Assembly: GCA_963737015.1 (NCBI GenBank)
Contig: CAVTQZ010000001.1
Coordinates: forward strand, 620,001-684,000
DNA: 64,000 nt
Source of the DNA: CAVTQZ01 sp963737015
Lineage (GTDB): Bacteria > Actinomycetota > Acidimicrobiia > Acidimicrobiales > UBA8190
Direction: 5' to 3'
Shown here: positions 8,671 to 15,679 of the stretch, piece by piece
Layout of the letters: every line of letters begins with the position of its first letter
Position numbering within the stretch: position 1 is the first letter of the stretch
The notes under the pieces: generated by a model
Seen by the model: only the letters and a program-made list of their open reading frames with translations
Database searches by the model: none
What the model was told of the DNA's origin: nothing
Translations under genes and position numbers: made by a program

Positions 8671-8960
8671 CTCTGTGGGCTTACTCCCCGAGGCGACATT
8701 GATGGTGAGGCCAACGCCGCCCACTTCCGGGAAAGCCTCGAACGTCGCCGCGACACGATCGTGCTGGCCGCGTCCAGGGCTTCGACGTCCGCATCGTCCC
8801 AGGAGCTCACGGGGCGTATGGCGCACGCGAGCCCCGCGCGGCCCTCATCTACCAGCACGCCACGGCACAGCGCGACGGGGCGATCGCCGAGGTTCTGACG
8901 GAGCTGGCGCTAGCGGAAGGAAGCCGTCCCAAAGCCCGCATTGCGAACTGCAAAACGTAG
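8671..8960 (+). pseudogene. decayed tyrosine integrase, C-terminal fragment beside tRNA-Gly
   Basis: Two adjoining plus-strand frames can be read as the end of a phage/ICE-type tyrosine recombinase. The upstream frame gives ...SSQELTGRMAHASP, matching the usual 'ELMARMGHASP' with the box histidine. The downstream frame, from about 8835, gives RAALIYQHATAQRDGAIAE, which contains the tyrosine nucleophile in the common actinobacterial form 'RAALIYQHAT..RD..IA', and stops at 8958-8960. The two frames differ by one base at the CCCC run near 8832-8835. There is no start codon, and a TGA at 8668-8670 closes the frame, so only a fragment survives. It ends about 115 bp from the 3' end of tRNA-Gly, the usual place for an integrase relative to its attachment site. 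Confidence 0.6.
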
Positions 8961-9074
8961 GCAACCGAGCGCGCAAACGGCAATCGCGCTGGAAAGTTCG
9001 CGCGCACGGATCGCGCACGCCGAGTGTTTCCACAAGTCGAACGACCTCTGCAGGGTCCCTAGCAGCGCATTTGT

Positions 9075-9149
9075 TGGAGCGGGCGACGGGAATCGAACCC
9101 GCATAACCAGCTTGGAAGGCTGGGACTCTAGCCATTGAGCTACGCCCGC
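9075..9149 (-). tRNA. tRNA-Gly (anticodon UCC), CCA encoded
   Basis: The minus-strand sequence folds as a complete cloverleaf. The acceptor is GCGGGCG/CGCCCGC. The anticodon stem CCAGC/GCTGG encloses the loop CTTCCAA (anticodon UCC). The T-arm is GCGGG-TTCGATT-CCCGT. A U discriminator is followed by an encoded CCA at 9075-9077. It reads GGA codons. The integrase fragment lies just beyond its 3' end. Confidence 0.95.
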
Positions 9150-9667
9150 GTGGCCTCGCAGTCTTGCAGACCCCGACCCGAGATTGTTCGAACCGGAGCA
9201 GTCGCACCGTCTTCCTCGGCCCGCGCCCGGAGGTCTCCTCAATCCGGGGATCGAGCCCCGGGCGCCGTGGTCACGGGGTCATGGATTAGGCCTTTTTTTT
9301 TTCGGTCGCGTCAAGCACTTACGTGTTGACCTTCCTGGTAGCTGGGCGAACGTGATGTTTCGAGACACGTTCCTCAGTCAGATGAATCGGGTATCTCTGA
9401 GAATTCGGATGGAAACGGATCCGAAAGGGGGAGGCATGGCAGCCCGAGAGAGGAAACAATCCGGGATCACAAAGAGTCCAGAAGACGCCCCGCGGGCGCT
9501 GACCCGGCCAATCGGTTCAGCTCGTCCGGTTATCGACCCGCATCATCCTTCGGGGCGCCCGGAAGCGACTGAGGAGCGCAATTCGTCGCTGCGAGGCGCG
9601 CCCGACCGCTAGGACGTTCGAACCTACCGGAGACAAGGTTGGGAAACGCTCGATTAGCGTTCAACTC
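9150..9667. other. 518-bp stretch without a convincing gene
   Basis: No frame here has both a good start and a recognisable product. It holds a tRNA-like hairpin at 9244-9261, a run of ten T at 9293-9302 (rare in such GC-rich DNA) and a possible 58-codon frame at 9436-9612 after GGGGGAGG, whose product is charged, low-complexity and unrecognised. Local base composition is more AT-rich than the core regions on either side. It fits non-coding debris of an integration hot spot. Confidence 0.5.
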
Positions 9668-10559
9668 GTGTCACAAGTCGAGTACGACGAGTTCGGCTTG
9701 TTCGAGGAGAACGCGGCCGAGTTCGGAATCAGCCTTGAAAAGCCGCCAGTCGTTCGTCGCGAAGCGGTAGAAGTCGGCGGTGGCAGGAACATAAGCAGCC
9801 TGGTGTGGGGGGAATGCGAGCCCGAGCTCGTGTTTCTGCATGGAGGTGCCCAGAATGCCCATACCTGGGACACTGTCGCCTTGGCGCTCGGCCGTTCCCT
9901 TTTGGCTGTCGATTTGCCCGGACACGGTCATTCAGACGACGGCAACAATGGCTCGCTCGCTCCGCAGGACAACGCAAAAGATGTCGCGGAGGCCGTCAGG
10001 TCGTTAGCCCCAAAAGCGAAAGCTTTGATCGGGATGTCGCTCGGAGGGCTCACAGCCATCTCATTGTCCCGCCAAGCTCCTGAGTTGGTGAAGCGTCTAG
10101 TGCTCGTGGACATCACGCCGGGAGTGACCTCCGGCAAGTCCTCTCAAATTATGGCTTTTGTCAACGGTCCCGAGAGCTTTACGAGCTTCGACGAAATCCT
10201 CGCACGCACCATCGAATTCAATCCGACCCGTTCCGAAGCCTCACTGCGACGCGGGATCCTCCACAATGCTGTGCAGAGGTCTGATGGAAGTTGGGTTTGG
10301 AGGTACAGGCGCTTTAAGGGAACCTCGCAGGTCTTCACCGATTACACCGCGCTGTGGGAAGACATCTCGAACTCGAAGGCCCCTCTCATGCTGGTGAGAG
10401 GCACCCTGTCTCAATCCGTCGTGGACGATGCTGACGAGGTTGAGCTCCTCCGTCGCCGTCCCGACGCCCGCGTCGAGCACGTCGCCGACGCGGGACACAG
10501 TGTGCAAGGGGACGCTGCCCCTAGAACTCGCTCGCCTGATTGACGAGTTTGCTCCTTAA
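9668..10559 (+). CDS. alpha/beta hydrolase, frameshifted near its C-terminus
   Basis: From GTG 9668 the frame gives an alpha/beta hydrolase: LVFLHGGAQNAHTWD (oxyanion region), LLAVDLPGHGHSD, nucleophile elbow IGMSLGG with its serine near residue 121, and catalytic histidine in VADAGHSVQGD. As written the frame stops at 10541-10543 after an unnatural tail. Removing one base around 10516-10521 (TGCCCC) restores the family-like end PLELARLIDEFAP and a TAA at 10557-10559. Third positions are visibly richer in A/T than in neighbouring core genes, suggesting acquisition. The substrate is unknown; the motif set is like MhpC/esterase relatives. Confidence 0.75.
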
Positions 10560-10681
10560 GGGCGTCCCTTCAAGTACCGCCGCACTCGATCGCGGCGATC
10601 TGAAACGCGATCGCCACAGCGATGTACTGGGCCTAGAACTAGCAATTCTCCGGGAACAACTTCTTTGAGGATCAATCTGGT

Positions 10682-11212
10682 GTGATGATCCGAGAACGCT
10701 GCGAATCAGACTTCAGCGAGCTATTGGAGCTTGCGAAGCTCGTTCGAGACGCCGATGGCTACCCACCGCTCGGGGTCATCGACGTCGAGCACTTTCTCGC
10801 ACCTTCCTACGAGCTGGCTGCATGGGTGGCCCAACTCGGTTCGAAGATCGTGGGTCACGCAGCTGTTCACTCGGAGGGTTTTCCGGTCACCATGGAACGT
10901 GCCGTTGAGCGCACCGGAGTGAAACAGGAACGCCTGGCCGTTATCGCTCGCATGTTCGTATCGCCAGAAGTTAGAGGAACAGGGATTGCTCGCTCTCTCT
11001 TGGGCGCAGCCGTCGATGAATCGCACAGTCGAGGTCTTTGGCCGGTGCTCGATACAGCCGCTCACTTTAGTGCGGCCATCAGATTCTACGAATCGGCGGG
11101 TTTTGAGCGGGCTGGCGAGGTCACCTTCGTTGTCGGAGATGAGAGACTCAAGGGATTGGTGTTCATCGGACCGCAACTCGCATGCAAGGAAGCGCCAGAG
11201 CTGAGTGAGTGA
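10682..11212 (+). CDS. GNAT family N-acetyltransferase
   Basis: 176 residues. GTG 10682 is chosen because GAGG sits 9 bases upstream; ATG 10685 is the alternative. The GNAT fold is evident: MFVSPEVRGTGIARSLLGAAVDES is strand 4 plus the acetyl-CoA motif A (R-G-T-G-I-A), and AAIRFYESAGFERAGE is motif B with its tyrosine. Family members acetylate small amines, antibiotics or protein N-termini; the acceptor cannot be inferred. It sits between two tRNAs flanked by integrase remnants and has relatively AT-rich third positions, so it may be cargo of a former island. Confidence 0.82.
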   Translation: MMIRERCESDFSELLELAKLVRDADGYPPLGVIDVEHFLAPSYELAAWVAQLGSKIVGHAAVHSEGFPVTMERAVERTGVKQERLAVIARMFVSPEVRGTGIARSLLGAAVDESHSRGLWPVLDTAAHFSAAIRFYESAGFERAGEVTFVVGDERLKGLVFIGPQLACKEAPELSE

Positions 11213-11269
11213 TTTGTCGCACACAACGTGCATGTGACGTCAGCCTAAGCAGTGGAGGTCGTTCTTGAT

Positions 11270-11603
11270 CTAGACCTCGTACGGATTGAGAGTGGCGATC
11301 TTCTTGCGACCGATCGAGTCACGTACGTACTTGCGCCATATCTCCTCGTGTCCTCGCCGGTTCTTGGGCGAGAGGTCTTCCCACCCGTTCTCCTTTCCGG
11401 CTTCGATGGCGTCGTTGACGGTCGTAGTGGCGTCCAGGCGTGAGGTCGTGTCGAGTAGGGGCGCTGGATGCTCTTCTTGTCGTGCAATTAGATGGGAGAG
11501 CTCTCATTCAGATGCACGGCGCGAGCGGCGGCATGTATGCGACTTGTGGCGGACCCTTCCGTTCGTCGCGCCCGATGAATACGCGGGTGTACCAGTCACG
11601 CGG
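11270..11603 (-). pseudogene. decayed tyrosine integrase, N-terminal fragment beside tRNA-Pro
   Basis: Two minus-strand frame pieces resemble the start of an actinobacterial integrase. The first, from about 11603, reads DWYTRVFIGRDERKGPPQVA, like the N-terminal 'W..RV..GRD...GK.RQV' strand segment. The second, roughly 11460-11270, reads TTTVNDAIEAGKENGWEDLSP then RRGHEEIWRKYVRDSIGRKKIATLNPYEV, like a core-binding SAM-like domain. It stops at 11270-11272, where a functional integrase would continue for ~250 residues. The pieces are in different frames. The fragment runs away from the 3' end of tRNA-Pro, the usual arrangement for an integrated element. The assignment rests on pattern resemblance only. 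Confidence 0.45.
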
Positions 11604-11618
11604 ATACCGGGGCTCGAG

Positions 11619-11693
11619 TCGGGGAGGCGGGATTTGAACCCGCGGCCTCCTGCTCCCAAAGCAGGTGCGCTAACCGAGCTGCGCTACTCCCCG
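11619..11693 (-). tRNA. tRNA-Pro (anticodon UGG)
   Basis: The minus strand folds as a cloverleaf. The acceptor is CGGGGAG/CTCCCCG with A discriminator. The anticodon stem CCTGC/GCAGG encloses TTTGGGA (anticodon UGG). The T-arm is GCGGG-TTCAAAT-CCCGC. The first base C1 paired with G72 is a normal tRNA-Pro identity feature. CCA is not encoded, unlike the tRNA-Gly 2.5 kb away. Confidence 0.95.
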
Positions 11694-11858
11694 GATGTCG
11701 GGGGCCTGAATCCGGATCTCCTCCGTTCAGGCCCTGGAATACCTCTCAGCACATCGCTCCGAACACACATGCTTCGGATACCCGTACAAGAGGACGACGA
11801 TGGACAGACTACGCGACGTCGACGGCAAGGCCGTGCAGCAGACGGGGACATCTGCCTT

Positions 11859-12413
11859 TCAAGGGCCGCCATGGAACTCATACCCGACGGGGCAGGGATC
11901 TGCGGGGTTCGAGAGATTGCCCCAAGTGAACATGTACCACGATCCATCCAATTGCTTGTAACACTCATCCAGAAATGTCTCTGGACCGCGGTCGGTGTAG
12001 GTGATGCCGCGAGACCGAGCACCCGCCGCGAAGAACGAGACGAAGTGACCTTCGGCTGTCGAAGTGGGGCACTCCCGATAGGGCGCATCTAAGGGGCCCA
12101 TGCTTCCGGTGGTGACGGTCATGCAACGCTGAGGAGGCACCGTCACATTCAAGTGGCCACGGTTCAGGCCGAAGAGGATTGCCTTGGCTCTGGCACTTGC
12201 ACTTGAATCCCAAGCCATGTGGGCTGGAAGCGATAAATCGTAGGTCCAGACCGACGCGAATGGAGTGAGAATCAGGACGATGCCTGTGAACATCACGGCT
12301 TCGAGTCGATGCGCAAGCGCAAATGCGAGAGCGGAACCGACAATGCAGATCCCCAGGCCGAGTGCCGCAACGATCAGGGTCGGGGTAACGAGCGAGTCAC
12401 CGGGACTCGGCAA
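11859..12413 (-). CDS. hypothetical membrane protein with extracytoplasmic domain
   Basis: 184 residues if the TTG at 12413 is the start. Two hydrophobic segments (LIVAALGLGICIVGSALAF and AVMFTGIVLILTPFASVWTY) precede a ~110-residue domain containing four cysteines that could pair outside the cell. No family is recognised. The start is doubtful: the frame stays open to about 12480 and encodes another hydrophobic stretch (VGLVLGYLGWVLP), but no ATG or GTG lies in frame there. Either the TTG is real or the N-terminus is damaged. It lies downstream of ybjQ on the same strand. Confidence 0.55.
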   Translation of the reverse strand: MPSPGDSLVTPTLIVAALGLGICIVGSALAFALAHRLEAVMFTGIVLILTPFASVWTYDLSLPAHMAWDSSASARAKAILFGLNRGHLNVTVPPQRCMTVTTGSMGPLDAPYRECPTSTAEGHFVSFFAAGARSRGITYTDRGPETFLDECYKQLDGSWYMFTWGNLSNPADPCPVGYEFHGGP

Positions 12414-12529
12414 AACCCAGCCGAGATATCCGAGGACTAGACCGACCCGAAACAGCGGCGATACCCGCCCAGGAGCACTTTTTCGTCAAGGTCAATCCTG
12501 AAGCAAATGCAGTGGGTGCTCGGAGTCGA

Positions 12530-12853
12530 TCAACTCAGTTTGCGAATCCTCACCGCAGTCCCGTATGCGCAGATCTCGGTCCAGTTGCCGCCCATCTCGG
12601 AGGTATCGAACCGCATCGCGAGCACTGCGTCGCCGCCCTTGGCCTGCGCCTCCTCGACCATGCGACCGATCACCTCCTCGCGACTCGCGACGAGGTTCTT
12701 GGTCATGCCCTTCAACTCTCCTCCAGCCAGCGACTTGAATGCAGCGCCGAGTTGGGAGCCGACGTTGCGACTCCTCACCGTCAGGCCGAAGACCTCGCCC
12801 AGGACCTCCGTGATCTGATAGCCCGGAACGTCGTTCATCGTCGAAATGAGCAT
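12530..12853 (-). CDS. YbjQ/UPF0145 family heavy-metal-binding domain protein
   Basis: 107 residues. The full family pattern is present: STMNDVPGYQITEVLGEVFGLTVRS at the start, a middle SREEVIGRMVEEAQAKGGDAVLAMRFDTSEMG and the terminal EICAYGTAVRIRK. The fold is an oligomeric dodecin-like/YbjQ barrel with no proven role; the 'heavy-metal-binding' label comes from an early annotation. An AGGA-containing ribosome site precedes the ATG. Length is typical (about 105 residues). Confidence 0.88.
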   Translation of the reverse strand: MLISTMNDVPGYQITEVLGEVFGLTVRSRNVGSQLGAAFKSLAGGELKGMTKNLVASREEVIGRMVEEAQAKGGDAVLAMRFDTSEMGGNWTEICAYGTAVRIRKLS

Positions 12854-12995
12854 GGACGGATCCTAAGGGCTCGGCGTGGTCGATCTTCGTTGAAAGTCTG
12901 CCGAAACTCCCTCGAACGACAGGACCTTCGGCCCTGCTTCTGTTCGTCCAACTCTGCGAACAATGCAAGGAGGGGGCAGGCAGGAGGACTGGGTC

Positions 12996-13256
12996 ATGGT
13001 GGTTGTCGACGTGCTTCTTGGACTGAACCTTCTCGTTCTCGGTGCATGCGCGGCGAGAGGACGTTCTGAGAGGCGTACCCCGTTCGCGAGTGCCGGGATC
13101 GCCCGCTCTCACCGGTCCGGCTTCCGGGCCGCGGTGGACGGAGGGGATCAGGATGCCGTCATCCTCCCGTTCCGGCCGCGGGTGCATCCGGCGGACATAC
13201 AGCGGGCGATGGCGCTCCACCCATCTTCGGCGGCCGTCACCCCGGGCGAAAACTGA
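12996..13256 (+). CDS. small ORF with N-terminal hydrophobic segment, unrecognised
   Basis: 86 codons from ATG 12996, with AGGAGG eight bases upstream. The product opens with VVVDVLLGLNLLVLGACAA, a plausible membrane segment or lipoprotein-like signal ending in Ala-Cys, then a basic region and a VHPADIQRAMALHP stretch. It fills the gap between the divergent ybjQ gene and the convergent alcohol dehydrogenase. The strong ribosome site and signal-like start favour a real gene, but I know no homologue. Confidence 0.45.
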   Translation: MVVVDVLLGLNLLVLGACAARGRSERRTPFASAGIARSHRSGFRAAVDGGDQDAVILPFRPRVHPADIQRAMALHPSSAAVTPGEN

Positions 13257-13299
13257 CCTGAGACGGGCACATCGCCACAAGGCCGACGGTCGCTTCCAT

Positions 13300-14307
13300 C
13301 TAGCGAGGCCCCACCTCGATCACCGCCGCACCGTTCACGCGGTCGTGCGCGAGGTCGCTGAGGGCCGCGTCGGCGTCCTCGAAGGTATAGGCAGTGGTGG
13401 TCGGGGCGATCCCGAGTCTTTCCGCCAGTCGGAGGAACTCTTCTCCGTCGAGTCGGGTGTTGGCCGTGACGCTCCGAAGCTCCCGCTCGAAGAACAGATC
13501 GTCCTCGTAGATCAGCTTCGGTATATCGCTCAGGTAGATGCCCGCCACCGCGAGCACGCCCCCACGATCGAGCGCCTCGAGCGCGCGCGGCACCACTTCA
13601 CCGGCGGGTGCGAAGACGATGGCGGAGTCCAGGGGGGCAGGGGGGAAGTCCAGGGCGCCCCCCACGAAAACAGCTCCCAGCTCTGTGGCGAGGCGCCTCG
13701 CTTGTGCGGATCGGGTCATCACGTGGACCTCGGCGCCCTGATTGATGGCGACCTGGGCTGTGATGTGCGCCGAACCGCCGAACCCGTAAATTCCGAGACG
13801 CCCGCCCGGCGGGAGCTCGCAGCGTTTGAGTGCGCGGTAGCCGATGATGCCCGCACAAAGCAGGGGGGCCGCCTCGTCGTCGGCTATGCCGCTCGGCAGA
13901 CGGTATGCGTACCGCTCGTCGACCAAAGTGGCCTCGGCGTACCCGCCGTCACGGTCCCAACCGGTGAACGTTGCCGCCACGCACAGGTTCTCGTCGCCCC
14001 GCCGGCAGAAACGACAGACACCGCACGTCCCGCCGAGCCATGCGATGCCGATTCGGTCGCCCAGCGAAAACCGCCGGGCAGCGGGTCCGAGTGCGTCGAC
14101 GACGCCTACGACCTCGTGTCCCGGGACGACATTTGGAAGATGTACGGGAAGGTCGCCTTCGGCGAGGTGAAGATCGGTGCGACACACCCCGCAGACCGAG
14201 ACCCTGACCCGTACCTCACCCGGACCAGGCTCGGGAAGAGACCTCTCAACGAGGTGAAGAGGGCGGCTGTCTATCGGCGCGGGCTTCGCGATCTCCCAGA
14301 CACGCAC
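13300..14307 (-). CDS. zinc-dependent alcohol dehydrogenase, AdhA-like
   Basis: 335 residues from GTG 14307. Medium-chain dehydrogenase with both zinc sites: catalytic CGVCRTDLH near residue 39 and PGHEVVG near 63; structural zinc cysteines in GTCGVCRFCRRGDENLC near 92-108. The Rossmann segment has GIYGFGGSAHI near 168. The GFGGSAH form and the overall order match the 'zinc-binding alcohol dehydrogenase family' related to mycobacterial AdhA, which oxidises or reduces small alcohols and aldehydes with NAD(P)H. It is monocistronic here; the next gene on this strand is 78 bp upstream. Confidence 0.85.
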   Translation of the reverse strand: MRVWEIAKPAPIDSRPLHLVERSLPEPGPGEVRVRVSVCGVCRTDLHLAEGDLPVHLPNVVPGHEVVGVVDALGPAARRFSLGDRIGIAWLGGTCGVCRFCRRGDENLCVAATFTGWDRDGGYAEATLVDERYAYRLPSGIADDEAAPLLCAGIIGYRALKRCELPPGGRLGIYGFGGSAHITAQVAINQGAEVHVMTRSAQARRLATELGAVFVGGALDFPPAPLDSAIVFAPAGEVVPRALEALDRGGVLAVAGIYLSDIPKLIYEDDLFFERELRSVTANTRLDGEEFLRLAERLGIAPTTTAYTFEDADAALSDLAHDRVNGAAVIEVGPR

Positions 14308-14384
14308 CGCCTAATGTTCGCGCCGGGTCCCTCACCTGCTCGGCGAAACAGGCGCCCCAGGGGGCGACCCAGGGTTACTTCGGG

Positions 14385-14534
14385 TTACTTCTTGCCCAGG
14401 ATCCTGTTCATTTTGGTGCCGCAGACAGGGCAGGTGCCCTGAGCGGCCCTGCGCCCGTTGGCGAGCTCGACCTCCTGACCGTCGAAGGTCCGCTTCTCAC
14501 GGCACTTCACGCAGTAGCCCTCGTACGACGCCAC
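14385..14534 (-). CDS. DUF5679 small zinc-ribbon protein
   Basis: 49 residues from a GTG at 14534 with GAGGAGG 6 bases upstream. Pattern: YCVKCREKRTF then ELANGRRAAQGTCPVCGTKMNRI, two CxxC pairs suited to one zinc ion, with the conserved GR.A..G.CP.CGTK core of DUF5679. Members are tiny actinobacterial proteins of unknown role, possibly nucleic-acid binding. A longer open frame upstream is not supported. The tail repeats GGGTTACTTC just beyond the stop codon (14372-14391). Confidence 0.8.
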   Translation of the reverse strand: MASYEGYCVKCREKRTFDGQEVELANGRRAAQGTCPVCGTKMNRILGKK

Positions 14535-14771
14535 AATGGCCCTCCTCACTCCAACGCCCCGCCAAAGGGGTCCCGGAAACGCTACCCTCGCCTTGCGCAC
14601 CAAGCGTGGATGCCGGGGGACGGGCGTCAGCGGCGTCCCTGTGGGGCGGGCGCCGTGCGAACACGTTGTCGCACCTCGAACCCCCAAACCCGGGTCGCAA
14701 GAGCCCAGGCCCGGGGATCAAAAGGCGGAACGAGAACTCACCTGGGCCGTCCGTGGCGAAGGGAGATTGGT

Positions 14772-15587
14772 GTGACCAACGAATCCGAGCCCACCGTGGC
14801 GATCCTGGAGGAGGAATGGGCTGCGATCCGGCGTCTGTGCTCGGACCTGTCAGCAGACGAGTGGGAGCTCCCCTCGGAATGCCCGGGATGGAGTGTGCGC
14901 GATCTGGTATCGCACATGGTGGGGACAGAACGCACGCTCCTAGGGGACCCAACACCTGAAGCGCCCTTTGAGCCACCGAAGCACGTGCGCAACGCCATTG
15001 GTGCGATCAACGAGGCGTGGGTCGATTCACGCCGTGCGCATCAGGGATCCGAAGTGCTCGCAGAGTTCGTCGAGGTGACCTCACTTCGTCTCGAGCAGAT
15101 GCGCTCGTGGCCTCCCGATCGATTCGAGGAGGTCGGCCCTAGCCCCGTCGGGCGCGTCCCGTACCGCGAGTTCATGAACGTCCGTGCAATGGACTGCTGG
15201 GTTCACGAACAGGACATCCGTGTCGCCACCGGACGACCGGGACATCGGGACTGTGGCGCAGCAACGGTCGCGCTTGACCGTCTCGTCTCGGCCATGGGTT
15301 ACGTCGTCGGCAAGCAGGCCGGCGCGCCTGACGACGCATCGGTGCGCTTCGAAGTCGTGGGAGACCTGGCGCGCCGCGTCGACGTCGAGGTGAAGGATGG
15401 TCGTGCGCTCGAGACGCAGATCGACGGCACGCCGACCGCAACCCTGACGATGGAGCTCGAAGCATTCTGGCGCTTGTCGTGCGGACGCGTCGACGGAAGC
15501 GCGGCGGTGTCGGCACGGCTCGTTCGTCTCGAAGGTGACCGGGAACTTGCGAAAAGAGTCGTTGAATCGATGGGCTTCATGATCTGA
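14772..15587 (+). CDS. DinB/maleylpyruvate-isomerase-like family protein (TIGR03083)
   Basis: 271 residues from GTG 14772 (GGGAG seven bases upstream). The start of the domain is typical: WAAIRRLCSDLSADEWELPSECPGWSVRDLVSHMVG, where the histidine of SHM is the first metal ligand. A conserved DCWVHEQDIR near residue 137 supplies a His/Asp pair. This is the mycothiol-dependent maleylpyruvate isomerase metal-binding fold (DinB-2), fused to an SCP-2-like C-terminal part. Such proteins are widespread in Actinobacteria, which make mycothiol, and usually have no assigned substrate. Confidence 0.8.
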   Translation: MTNESEPTVAILEEEWAAIRRLCSDLSADEWELPSECPGWSVRDLVSHMVGTERTLLGDPTPEAPFEPPKHVRNAIGAINEAWVDSRRAHQGSEVLAEFVEVTSLRLEQMRSWPPDRFEEVGPSPVGRVPYREFMNVRAMDCWVHEQDIRVATGRPGHRDCGAATVALDRLVSAMGYVVGKQAGAPDDASVRFEVVGDLARRVDVEVKDGRALETQIDGTPTATLTMELEAFWRLSCGRVDGSAAVSARLVRLEGDRELAKRVVESMGFMI

Positions 15588-15679
15588 GCGCCGACCCGCT
15601 GCGGACCGTGCAGACGACCCATCTCGGCCGGTTTTGGTGTCGATAGACTCGGTCGTCCTATGCGAGGCGCCGACCAAAC

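Noticed and set aside
9293..9302. Run of ten T as an intrinsic terminator
   Set aside because: The nearest stable stem ends ~30 bases earlier, and no plus-strand gene lies just upstream to be terminated.
11286..12092. 268-codon plus-strand frame running through tRNA-Pro
   Set aside because: Contains RRDLNPRPPAPKAGALTELRYS, a known false translation of tRNA-Pro antisense; it also crosses the integrase remnant.
13042..14442. 466-codon plus-strand frame opposite the alcohol dehydrogenase
   Set aside because: Antisense shadow; the minus strand carries complete zinc-dehydrogenase motifs.
14580..14771. Possible tRNA in the gap upstream of the DinB-like gene
   Set aside because: A CTCGAACCCCC string looks like a T-loop complement, but no matching T-stem, acceptor or anticodon arm can be folded on either strand.
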